Shown piece by piece: positions 34,472-42,626 of a stretch of 64,000 bases of DNA (positions are counted from its first letter, which is position 1; each line of letters starts with the position of its first letter). The position numbers and the translations under genes are program-made. The stretch is from Pseudopelobacter sp964542535 (GTDB lineage: Bacteria; Desulfobacterota; Desulfuromonadia; Geobacterales; Pseudopelobacteraceae). Below the pieces are notes generated by a model, which worked only from the letters and a program-made list of their open reading frames with translations, ran no database searches and was not told where the DNA came from. The DNA is taken from the NCBI GenBank assembly GCA_964542535.1, contig CAZIUE010000003.1:207312-271311 (forward strand), in the 5' to 3' direction.

Positions 34472-35299
34472 TCACTCCTCCTCGACAAGGGATAGAGCCG
34501 CGACATCGTCGTCGGCAGTGCATTCGGTCACCGCGGGAAGAAACCAGATCGGCCCCTGGTCACGGTTCTGATAGATCCTGATCATCCTGAGACGACACAG
34601 CTCCAGGAGCGCCAGAAAGGTAACGATCGCCCGTTCGCGGCTCACGTCTTCCCGGAGCAGGTCGTCAAAGGCTATCATATCCCGCTCCTGGAGCAATGCC
34701 AGGATCTCGTTGATGCTGTCGGCGATGCTCAGGGCATCGGCGGCGGCCACCTCATGGAAGCTTTCCACCGGTATGCGGCTCAACAGCGAACGAAAGGCAT
34801 CCACCAGCTCGAACAGGTCCAGCTCCAGAGGCCCCTCCTCCTGACGGTCCGCCAGGAGCTCCGCCTCGCACAGGGGGCGGGTAAAGACCTCCCGTCCCAG
34901 GAGCGCGCGGGCGCCCAGGAGCGTTCCTGCCTCCTTGTAGCGCTGGTACTCCAGCAGCCGCCGCACCAGCTCGGCGCGGGGGTCCTCTTCCTCCTCCCCC
35001 TCCCCTTCCTCATCGTCCTGGGGGAGCAGCATGGCCGACTTGATCTGCAGCAGCGTGGAGGCCATGAGCAGGAAATCCCCCGCCACGTCCAGGTTCAGGT
35101 CCTTCATCAGCCGGATGTACTCCAGATACTGGCGGGTGATCTCGGCGATGGGGATATCCCGGATATCCAGCTCGTTTTTCCTGATCAGGTGCAGCAGCAG
35201 GTCAAGCGGTCCGTCGAACTTGTCCAGACGCACATGGTAGACACCCTGGAATCCCTCCAGGGGGAGGGTTTCCTCCCGCTGTTCCGCGTCTCTGGTCAT
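34472..35299 (-). CDS. scpA: Segregation and condensation protein A
   Basis: This kleisin-type subunit of the SMC complex has 275 residues. The N-terminal block VRLDKFDGPLDLLLHLIRKNELDIRDIPIAEITRQYLEYI and LLMASTLLQIKSAMLLP are the ScpA signature. A glutamate-rich linker follows (DDEEGEGEEEED near residue 105), and the C-terminal winged helix includes VTFLALLELCRL. It lies 21 bases downstream of the site-2 protease gene's reading direction partner and directly before mscL. Confidence 0.95.
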   Translation of the reverse strand: MTRDAEQREETLPLEGFQGVYHVRLDKFDGPLDLLLHLIRKNELDIRDIPIAEITRQYLEYIRLMKDLNLDVAGDFLLMASTLLQIKSAMLLPQDDEEGEGEEEEDPRAELVRRLLEYQRYKEAGTLLGARALLGREVFTRPLCEAELLADRQEEGPLELDLFELVDAFRSLLSRIPVESFHEVAAADALSIADSINEILALLQERDMIAFDDLLREDVSRERAIVTFLALLELCRLRMIRIYQNRDQGPIWFLPAVTECTADDDVAALSLVEEE

Positions 35300-35320
35300 G
35301 GGCTGTGACGGTTCCCGGGG

Positions 35321-35998
35321 TCAGCGCATCATCAGGCTGGTCACTCCCAGCACCAGCCCGCTCTGGGGACCGGCCAGGAGGTGGATGGCGGCGCTCAGGA
35401 CCGGCGACAGCACAATGGAAAACAGGTTGGTGAAGAAGACCAGCACGATGATGATCAACATGCCGTAGGGTTCGATACGCGACCAGGTCTGGGCCTGGCG
35501 AAAGGGGAGCAGCCCCACCAGGACCCGGCCGCCGTCCAGGGGGGGGACCGGAATCATGTTGAAGATGGCCAGCAGCAGATTGATGTAGACCGAAAAGGCC
35601 AGCATCAACAGCAGCGGTTCGATGACGAAGGCCAGGGGAGACGCGGCCGCCGGGTTGTCCAGGGCCACCGCCCCCCGCAGCAGCAGCGCGGAGACGATTG
35701 CCAGGAGCAGGTTGGTGATGGGGCCGGCGGCGGCAACCCAGATCATGTTCTTCCGGGGGTTATGAAGGTTCTCAAACAGCACCGGCACCGGCTTGGCCCA
35801 GCCGATACCGATGAAGAAGATCATAAGGGTGCCGATGGGGTCCAGGTGCTTCAGGGGGTTCAGGGTCAGCCTCCCCAGCATGCGCGCCGTGGGATCGCCG
35901 AAGTGCCAGGCAACGAAGCCGTGGGAGACCTCGTGACAGGTGATGGCCAGCATGCCCGGCACGAGCATGATCGAGAGTTTAAGCAGAAAATCGTCCAT
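35321..35998 (-). CDS. Site-2 protease family (M50) membrane metalloprotease
   Basis: From the ATG at 35998 (AAGGAG, spacer 4) the product has 225 residues and about five membrane segments. The zinc-binding HEVSH motif lies in TCHEVSHGFVAWHFGDPTA, and the third ligand is in the NMIPVPPLDGGRVL motif. This is the small, PDZ-less class of site-2 proteases whose substrates are mostly unknown. It sits between tex and scpA on the same strand with short gaps. The 36034 start is less likely because it lacks a ribosome site. Confidence 0.9.
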   Translation of the reverse strand: MDDFLLKLSIMLVPGMLAITCHEVSHGFVAWHFGDPTARMLGRLTLNPLKHLDPIGTLMIFFIGIGWAKPVPVLFENLHNPRKNMIWVAAAGPITNLLLAIVSALLLRGAVALDNPAAASPLAFVIEPLLLMLAFSVYINLLLAIFNMIPVPPLDGGRVLVGLLPFRQAQTWSRIEPYGMLIIIVLVFFTNLFSIVLSPVLSAAIHLLAGPQSGLVLGVTSLMMR

Positions 35999-36036
35999 TA
36001 CGCTCCTTACTACAACGGGAAAATCGGTGACCATAC

Positions 36037-38244
36037 CTACCAGAGTGCGGCGTCAAAGTCAATCGCGCCCCCCTCCCCCCTCATGGCCTCCCGGATGGAG
36101 AGGGAGATCCGCTTGCGCTTCGGGTCGGCGGAGAGCACCTTGACGCTAACCACCTGACCGGCCTGGACGGCGTCGTGGGGGTTCTTGACAAAGCGGTTGG
36201 CCAGATGACTGACATGCACCAACCCGTCCTGGTGGACGCCGATGTCCACAAAGGCGCCAAAGGCGGTCACGTTGGTCACCACCCCCTGCAGCACCATCCC
36301 CTCCCGCAGGTCCTCGATCTCGCGGATGTCGTCGCGGAAGGCGGCGGTCTGGAACTGGCTGCGCGGGTCGCGCCCCGGCTTCTTCAGCTCCTCGCGGATG
36401 TCCCGCAGGGTGGGGAGCCCCACACCGTCGGAGACGTAGCGCTTGAGGTCGATGCGCTCGGTCAGGGCCGGGTCGGCCACCAGTTTGGCCAGGGGGACCC
36501 CCAGGTCCCGGGCCATGGACTCCACCAGGGGGTAGCGCTCGGGATGCACGGCGCTGTTGTCCAGGGAGTGCTCGCCGTCGCGGATGCGCAGGAAGCCGGC
36601 GGCCTGTTCGAAGGCCTTGGCGCCGAAGCGGGGCACCTTCATCAGGGCGCTGCGGGAGGCGAAGGGACCGTTTTCGTCGCGGAAGCGGGTAATGGCCTTG
36701 GCCAGGGAGGGACCGATGCCGGAGACGTAGGAGAGCAGCGCCCAGGAGGCGGTGTTCAGGTCGACCCCCACGTAGTTGACGCACGACTCCACCACCCCGT
36801 CCAGGGCCTTCTTGAGCATGGCCTGGTTGACGTCGTGCTGGTACTGCCCCACCCCGATGCTCTTAGGGTCGATCTTCACCAGCTCTCCCAGGGGGTCCTG
36901 GAGACGGCGGCCGATGGAGATGGCCCCCCGCACGGTCAGGTCCAGCTCCGGGAACTCCTCCCGTGCGATCTCCGAGGCGGAGTAAACGCTGGCGCCGGCC
37001 TCACTCACCGACACCACCGGAAGCGTCCTCCCCTCCCCGGCCAGGGTCTCGCGGCAGAAGATCTCCATCTCCCGGCCGGCGGTGCCGTTCCCCACGGCGA
37101 TCATCTCCACGTCATAGGCCTCCACCAGCCGCATCAGCTCCTTGCGGGCCTGGGGGAGGCGCGCCTCGCCGGTATGGGGATAGATGGTCACATGCTCCAG
37201 GAAGCGGCCGGTGGCGTCCAGTACCGCCAGCTTGGAGCCGGTGCGGAAGCCGGGATCGATGGCCAGCACCCGTTTCCCCCCGGCCGGAGGGGCCAGGAGC
37301 AGGGTGCGCAGGTTCTGGGCGAACACGGCGATGGCCTCCTCGTCGGCCCGCTCCTTGGACTCCAGGCGCAGCTCCACCTCGATGGAGGGGGCGATCAGCC
37401 GCTTGTAGGCGTCCTCGGCCACCCGCTCCAGGAGCGGCTTGAAGACGCTCTCCCCCCGGACCAGGCGCGACTTCAGCCCGGCCATGATCTGCTCCTGGGG
37501 GGCGGTGATGGAGAGGAACAACACCTCTTCCTTCTCCCCTCGCCGCATGGCCAGCATGCGGTGGGACGGCACATCCCGAAGCGGCTCCTGGTAGTCGTAG
37601 TACATCTCGAACTTGGTCACCTGATCCTTCCTGTCCGCCGCAACCCGCGACGCCATCACCCCCTGCTCGGCGGTCAGGCGCCGCACCATGGCGCGGCAGT
37701 CGGCGTCATCGGAGAGCCGTTCGGCCAGGATATGGCCGGCCCCCTCCAGGGCCGCCGCGGCATCGGGAACCTCCTGCTCCGGGTTGACGAAGGGGGCGGC
37801 AGCCTGCTCGGGAGTCCCGTTCAGCAGCTCCTGGGCCGCCATGATATCCGCCAGCGGCTCCAGCCCCCGCTCCCGGGCGATGGTCGCCTTGGTGCGGCGC
37901 TTGGGCTTGAAGGGGAGGTACAGGTCCTCCACCTCGGTCTTCCTGGAGGAGGATTCGATGCGCAGGCGCAGCTCGTCAGTCAGCTTCCCCTGCTCCTGGA
38001 TGGAGTTAAGCACGGTCAGCTTGCGCTCCTCCAGTTCGCAGAAGTAGGCGTACTGTTCCTCGATCTCGCGGATGCGCACCTCGTCCAGTTCCCCGGTCAT
38101 CTCCTTGCGGTAGCGGGCGATGAACGGCACGGTGGCGCCCCCCTGGAGCAGCTCCACGCAGTTCTCCACCTGGGTGCGTTTGAGGGCGGTGATGTCAATG
38201 AGGTACTGGATGATCTTGGTCAACTGGTCATTGGTCGGCTTCAT
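36037..38244 (-). CDS. tex: Tex-family RNA-binding transcription accessory protein
   Basis: The 735-residue protein has the Tex order: N-terminal helical domain, YqgF-like nuclease fold (VLAIDPGFRTGSKLAVLDATG), helix-hairpin-helix domain (SYVSGIGPSLAKAITRFRDENGPF, RFGAKAFEQAAGFLRI) and a C-terminal S1 domain (GMVLQGVVTNVTAFGAFVDIGVHQDGLVHVS). Start at 38244 is supported by AGGAGA about 10 bases upstream. The long plus-strand open frame over the same region is a codon-bias shadow. Confidence 0.95.
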   Translation of the reverse strand: MKPTNDQLTKIIQYLIDITALKRTQVENCVELLQGGATVPFIARYRKEMTGELDEVRIREIEEQYAYFCELEERKLTVLNSIQEQGKLTDELRLRIESSSRKTEVEDLYLPFKPKRRTKATIARERGLEPLADIMAAQELLNGTPEQAAAPFVNPEQEVPDAAAALEGAGHILAERLSDDADCRAMVRRLTAEQGVMASRVAADRKDQVTKFEMYYDYQEPLRDVPSHRMLAMRRGEKEEVLFLSITAPQEQIMAGLKSRLVRGESVFKPLLERVAEDAYKRLIAPSIEVELRLESKERADEEAIAVFAQNLRTLLLAPPAGGKRVLAIDPGFRTGSKLAVLDATGRFLEHVTIYPHTGEARLPQARKELMRLVEAYDVEMIAVGNGTAGREMEIFCRETLAGEGRTLPVVSVSEAGASVYSASEIAREEFPELDLTVRGAISIGRRLQDPLGELVKIDPKSIGVGQYQHDVNQAMLKKALDGVVESCVNYVGVDLNTASWALLSYVSGIGPSLAKAITRFRDENGPFASRSALMKVPRFGAKAFEQAAGFLRIRDGEHSLDNSAVHPERYPLVESMARDLGVPLAKLVADPALTERIDLKRYVSDGVGLPTLRDIREELKKPGRDPRSQFQTAAFRDDIREIEDLREGMVLQGVVTNVTAFGAFVDIGVHQDGLVHVSHLANRFVKNPHDAVQAGQVVSVKVLSADPKRKRISLSIREAMRGEGGAIDFDAALW

Positions 38245-38397
38245 TGTATCTGTTTCTCCTGGTAAGTGCCGGGGTTCCGCGCGCATCTTCGCAGTGGATG
38301 TGCAGGGGCGGAACGACCGTCACCGGGGGACAAGGTTCATAACCTGTCCGTTGTTTTCATCTCTGGTCGGGATCTGGTCCAACAGGTGGGGTACATG

Positions 38398-38432
38398 GAA
38401 AAAACGGCACCGGGCGGGATCGCTCCCGCCCG
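38398..38432 (-). terminator. Intrinsic terminator downstream of the BREX operon
   Basis: A 9-base perfect stem (CGGGCGGGA and its complement) with a 4-base loop is followed on the minus strand by GTGCCGTTTTTT. It would stop island transcription before tex. Confidence 0.6.
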
Positions 38433-38534
38433 AATGGTTGTGGGTAAAATCAACAGCTTATTTCTCACGATTTTCGCCTGTCACCGCCCGAGCCCGGGCA
38501 GTCTGAGTAGCACAAGCCGGTGCATCGACACAAG

Positions 38535-38646
38535 TCTTTTCAACCGGCCAGGGGAAACGGGAAAGCCGTCCAGGACAGCAAAATCTATGCTCGTTGACGA
38601 CGATGATGCGGGATGGGGCAATGGTGCAGAAGGGGCACGGCGTCAT
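38535..38646 (-). pseudogene. Frameshifted 5' fragment of a HIT-family gene
   Basis: The minus strand reads MTPCPFCTIAPSRIIVVNEH, then after a one-base shift DFAVLDGFPVSPG. Together these are the N-terminal 35 residues of a HIT-family hydrolase (pattern CPFC...FAV.DGFPVSPGHTL). The rest of the gene, including the HxHxH active site, is missing. It was probably cut by the rearrangement that brought in the island. Confidence 0.6.
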
Positions 38647-38825
38647 AGGTCACCACGTTCTGACAGGTCAGCCTTTATCCTTTTTGTACGCTTGTGGCGC
38701 CACATCGCGGCACTTTTGCTCGATTTGGTGCGATATTATCTGAATCATTTCAGGGCCAAGGAGAAATTAAGCTGTAATCTTCGAAAGGTAATGGGGATAG
38801 CCTGTGATTTGTATTGGCCCTCGTT

Positions 38826-39035
38826 TCATTCGAATGACTCACAGCCATGCAGCTTATATTTTTCGATTATCTCTTTCAGTTGCTCTTCCGACGTCTCAAA
38901 ATACCCGGCCAAGCATGTAAGACACATCATCCGTTCAACCTTCTGATTGATGAGTTTCTTATTAAGTCCAATTTCATTCTTGGAAAGATTCTCTTTGTCA
39001 CAATAAGCACAATTTTTTTGTTTTCTCGTTCTCAC
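38826..39035 (-). CDS. Small zinc-ribbon protein at the end of the BREX operon
   Basis: The 69-residue product has CAYC near residue 9 and CLTC near residue 38, a plausible zinc-binding pair, and a lysine/glutamate-rich helical C-terminus. Its ATG overlaps the end of brxL, so it is translationally coupled. I do not recognise a family. Its codon use is distinctly A+T-rich compared with the housekeeping genes. It may be an accessory of the BREX system. Confidence 0.65.
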   Translation of the reverse strand: MRTRKQKNCAYCDKENLSKNEIGLNKKLINQKVERMMCLTCLAGYFETSEEQLKEIIEKYKLHGCESFE

Positions 39036-40489
39036 TGATTTTCCTCGCGTAACATGTAAGCGGCTACATTCTTCCCTCCGAATTCAAGCGGGTCTATCTT
39101 TTGCAGCTGTTGCCGAATCACCGTGCGCATCTGCACGGCGGGACGCAGACAGTATCGCTTGAATTCCCCTTTATCGATTCCGTCTGGAGCTGTGACGTGC
39201 GGAAATATCAATTTAAGGTAGGCCGTACACAACCGTAATACCGCTTCCGTGTCGCGGGTGTCCGCCCCGGAAGGATAATCCACCAGTTTTTCAACGACAT
39301 GCCGGTAAATAAGTGTTTCCGCAGGCTGGCGTAGCAGATGCATGATTTCAGAAAAATACTCCGTGTTCAGAGCCCAACCGTTGATTTTCAGGTTCTCACT
39401 CATGCGCGGGATATCGCGTCCCCGGATAAAACCGTGAAACCGATCCAGTAATGCTGACTCGTGAAACACTTGCGGCAGCCTCTGGAACATATCTCTTGTT
39501 TCGTCCATCTCTGTTTGAGGGATGTTCCCCAGCAGGATGACACCGGCGCCGCCAATGATACGGTTCTTACCTACCGTAATCTCCCCACTTTCCATGTAGG
39601 CTTTCAGTCCGCCCTGCATCTCACTCGGGTCAGGAAAGTTAATCGACTGGATTTCGTCCAGTGCTACAAAGTCGTTCGACGCGATCAGACCGGGGCTCTT
39701 CCCATTGATATCGCCGAACATCTTAGCCCTTGTCAGCGTCCCCCCGCTGACCAACCAGCCATATTTCCCAACCCGACCGAACATATAAGACTTGCCTGTT
39801 CCCTTGGGTGCCAGCTCCACCAGATTCAAGCGCGGCTCGATGAACGGCAACAGGCGCGTCAGTACCGTGTGTTTCTGTACCCAGTCTTCGTAACCCTCCG
39901 GGTTGTAATCTATCGCTCCCAGCACAACGTCGATCCACTCCTCGGCAGTGAACTGACTGCGGGCCTCTCTATATGCGTCCAGATCAATCGTGTACGGGCA
40001 AAAATTCTTATACTCTAATAGAGTGAAACATCCTCGCGGATTCTCGCTGTCCGGACTGCGGTATCCCAGTTGCACCAGCCCCCAGCCACCAGCCGTTTTT
40101 ACGACATCATCTTTGATCCGGTTCCAGACGTAATCTTCGATTAGTGTTTCAGCATGCCCAAACCCCAATTCTGGAATCGCAAACGTGTACTCGTCGGACC
40201 GCACGTTGAATTGGATTTCAATCTTGGCCAGAAACTTCTTCGTGCGCCCCTCACTTCGCGCTGCGTCCTTCAATTCCAGCAAATTCTCCCGGCGCGGAAT
40301 GATTTCGTAGATGTATTTTCGCAAAGCCTCGGCATCGTGAATTCTGCCGTCCGACTCCGCCTTACGCTTTAGAATCCAGTCGCGCAAAAACGATGGGATC
40401 GACGCCACCTTGAAGATCGCCACAATGTTCGGGGCCTTGAAGACTGTCGTGTCCGGAAATGCCGCCCGTAATTTTTCAGTATTGACCAT
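39032..40489 (-). CDS. brxL: BREX protein BrxL, short form
   Basis: The 485-residue AAA+ protein matches BrxL (Lon-protease-like BREX protein) in FPDTTVFKAPN..SIPSFLRDWIL, Walker A LAPKGTGKS (226-234), Walker B VALDEIQSI (275-283), and LGNIPQTEMDETRDMFQRLPQVFHESALLDRFHGFIRG. Known type 1 BrxL is about 680 residues with a C-terminal Lon-like domain. Here the chain ends about 150 residues after the ATPase core and I see no Ser-Lys protease dyad region. In known systems BrxL is a DNA-binding ring ATPase needed for phage exclusion. It lies 21 bases after pglZ. Confidence 0.88.
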   Translation of the reverse strand: MVNTEKLRAAFPDTTVFKAPNIVAIFKVASIPSFLRDWILKRKAESDGRIHDAEALRKYIYEIIPRRENLLELKDAARSEGRTKKFLAKIEIQFNVRSDEYTFAIPELGFGHAETLIEDYVWNRIKDDVVKTAGGWGLVQLGYRSPDSENPRGCFTLLEYKNFCPYTIDLDAYREARSQFTAEEWIDVVLGAIDYNPEGYEDWVQKHTVLTRLLPFIEPRLNLVELAPKGTGKSYMFGRVGKYGWLVSGGTLTRAKMFGDINGKSPGLIASNDFVALDEIQSINFPDPSEMQGGLKAYMESGEITVGKNRIIGGAGVILLGNIPQTEMDETRDMFQRLPQVFHESALLDRFHGFIRGRDIPRMSENLKINGWALNTEYFSEIMHLLRQPAETLIYRHVVEKLVDYPSGADTRDTEAVLRLCTAYLKLIFPHVTAPDGIDKGEFKRYCLRPAVQMRTVIRQQLQKIDPLEFGGKNVAAYMLREENQ

Positions 40490-40510
40490 GGTTGATTGCC
40501 CTCGTTGAAA

Positions 40511-42622
40511 CTACAGATCAAAATCGTCATTCTCAACAATTTGCGCCCGTTTATCTCCGGTCTTTGTCTTCGGCACGAACTGCCCCATTCGCGAGAAAAT
40601 CACAACCGGCACCAGCCGTTCCTCCAGCGTTGCCCCGCCGTGTATCTCAAAGCCCTGTCCACCGCCCCTCTTGGGCAAACGGTCATACCCGCGCACCACC
40701 CAATGCCTGCCGTCCAGCGTTTCCTCCAGTTCCGGAGGACATCCACCTTGCGCCGCTCGCTCGCGGTAGCGCCAATCGGCGATTTCCGCTCCAGACTCGC
40801 AGGTAAGAGTCCGCGCCAGCCTCGGTTCTGACTGCCACGCCAGCACCGCCAGCCGCGAACTCCCGTGGTCTGCAGTGACAAGTATCCGCTCAAACCGCGA
40901 CAGCCCCTCCGCTACACGCGGCAAAATCTCATTACCGATTACATCCAACGCCGCAGCCAGATTCTCCTCCGCGCGCCGCGTCTCGTGCGCCTCCGCACCA
41001 TTATGTGCGATGTTATCGAAGCGCTTGATATCCCGTAACCTCCGCGATGCGTCTGGCCAATTAATGTAATTAAATATCGTCGAAGTCGGCAGATGTGCCT
41101 TACCGACCGCAATCGAATCCACGCCCATATTGCGTTGCCGCGCCAGTACCACCATCATCGGCAACCACTCCGCGCCCATCGCATCAACCACCAGCAATGC
41201 GCACCCGTTGTCTGAAATATACTGTTGCACTATTGTATCCCGCGACTGCACCGAACTCGGAAGGACCACCTGCTGCGCCCTCTTGTAAAACTCCGGTGTC
41301 ACGCGATTAACCAGTTTCTGTTCACGGTATTCCCTGAAATATTCTTCCAGTGTCATGTCGTCGAAAATGAGATCTGCGTACAGATACGCTGTCGCTAGTG
41401 GATACACGCCTTTTACAGCGTTTGATACAACGCCGTCCATAGCGCACCGCCGCAGTAATTCAGCTCGCTCCGCGTCCGTCCCACAGTTCAACCACGGTGC
41501 AACTCTCGACGTGGATTCTTCCTCGCAACGCACAATGAACTGCCGGATATCCACATCGAACAATGTAACATCCGCTTCCTGTATAGCATCCCTTCGTTCG
41601 CCAGCATACCATACTGATTCATCAAGCAATTCCGCCGCGCCCGTTACATATGCAGAGCGGAAGTTGCCGACAGCAACCCCTTTTTGTTGTACGACACACT
41701 CAAGGTAACTTCCCTTGGTTGCAATGTGTTTTGCCAGCCACAGTACTGCTTCGCGTTCCGCACCCTTGCGCCCGTCAAAAACACGTAAGATGTGCTTTGC
41801 AACTCCACCTTCCGGGAAAAACAGTGTCTTGAGAGTTTCCGACAGTGTTTTTCCCGCACCTTCTTTACCCCGCTCGCATATCCACCGCAAGGCATCTTCG
41901 GATAATCCCGCATTTTCCACGCCGTAAAACACGCGAGCAAAATCCGGCAGACACACCACCTGCCGAACCTCGGCGCTTAGCCCCGCCAATTCACGCCCTT
42001 CCGAGGCAACCACAATTCGCCGAACAGAGCTGTCACTCGGATGTTCCTCGGTATACAGCAAATACTTCTGAAATGTGTTACACGCTTCAGGAATGAATGA
42101 TGCCAAATCGTCCCCAACCAGCATCACCTCTGTACGCCCAGTGACTCTTTCCGTCTCTTCAGGAAAGACTGTCGAAATTTCAACCAGTTGCTTACCCTGG
42201 CGATAGCGCGGATTTGTGAAAACACCATCAAGAATCAATCCTGTTCCGTCATCGCTCCGCAAAAAACAAACCGCCTCTCGCCCAGACGCACTGTCCACCC
42301 ATTCGCGCAAAGCGACAATCGCAGCCCGTTTATTCTCGTCCGTCAACAACGCAAGATAGCCGGGCATCCCCAGCAATACCACAGCCTTGCCGCTTGCCTC
42401 GTATGTCGCCATCGCATCGCGCACTCGTCCGAAGACTTCGTCAGGCATTGGGAGCCACGCGTATTCAGTCACAAGATCGCTCAAACGCAGCTCAATGTCG
42501 CCGCGTTCTTGACAGAACCGGCGCAACGCCGTCCAGTTCTCTCCCGGAGGTGCGATCACCACCCGCGCCTTTGCCTCCGCAAGGGGATTTCTGATGTATT
42601 CGCAATACTCGTTCAGTGTCAT
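40511..42622 (-). CDS. pglZ: BREX alkaline-phosphatase-fold protein PglZ
   Basis: The 703-residue protein has a variable N-terminal half and the PglZ domain at about residues 470-640. That domain holds ALLVVDAMGAEWLPMM, the metal-binding start of the phosphatase core, and ILVTADHGSSRLAVL, with the Asp/His pair of the alkaline phosphatase superfamily. PglZ is the one gene shared by all BREX types. In studied members it acts as a metal-dependent nuclease or phosphodiesterase. It begins 4 bases after brxC, so it is coupled. Confidence 0.93.
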   Translation of the reverse strand: MTLNEYCEYIRNPLAEAKARVVIAPPGENWTALRRFCQERGDIELRLSDLVTEYAWLPMPDEVFGRVRDAMATYEASGKAVVLLGMPGYLALLTDENKRAAIVALREWVDSASGREAVCFLRSDDGTGLILDGVFTNPRYRQGKQLVEISTVFPEETERVTGRTEVMLVGDDLASFIPEACNTFQKYLLYTEEHPSDSSVRRIVVASEGRELAGLSAEVRQVVCLPDFARVFYGVENAGLSEDALRWICERGKEGAGKTLSETLKTLFFPEGGVAKHILRVFDGRKGAEREAVLWLAKHIATKGSYLECVVQQKGVAVGNFRSAYVTGAAELLDESVWYAGERRDAIQEADVTLFDVDIRQFIVRCEEESTSRVAPWLNCGTDAERAELLRRCAMDGVVSNAVKGVYPLATAYLYADLIFDDMTLEEYFREYREQKLVNRVTPEFYKRAQQVVLPSSVQSRDTIVQQYISDNGCALLVVDAMGAEWLPMMVVLARQRNMGVDSIAVGKAHLPTSTIFNYINWPDASRRLRDIKRFDNIAHNGAEAHETRRAEENLAAALDVIGNEILPRVAEGLSRFERILVTADHGSSRLAVLAWQSEPRLARTLTCESGAEIADWRYRERAAQGGCPPELEETLDGRHWVVRGYDRLPKRGGGQGFEIHGGATLEERLVPVVIFSRMGQFVPKTKTGDKRAQIVENDDFDL

Positions 42623-42626
42623 GGTA

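Larger units (their letters stand above)
38245..38825. other. Boundary region between tex and the BREX island
   Basis: The 581-base region holds a minus-strand terminator at 38398-38432 and a broken HIT-family fragment at 38535-38646. It has no intact gene. From about 38650 onward the sequence becomes visibly richer in A and T, marking the left edge of the island. No integrase gene or tRNA-type attachment site was found. Confidence 0.55.

Noticed and set aside
36175..38265. 696-codon plus-strand frame opposite tex
   Set aside because: It is a high-G+C codon-bias shadow of tex; composition is Gly/His/Leu/Gln-rich with no domain. The same applies to the long frames opposite cobN (8317-10584), the hybrid kinase (17214-19334) and glnA (57893-59626).
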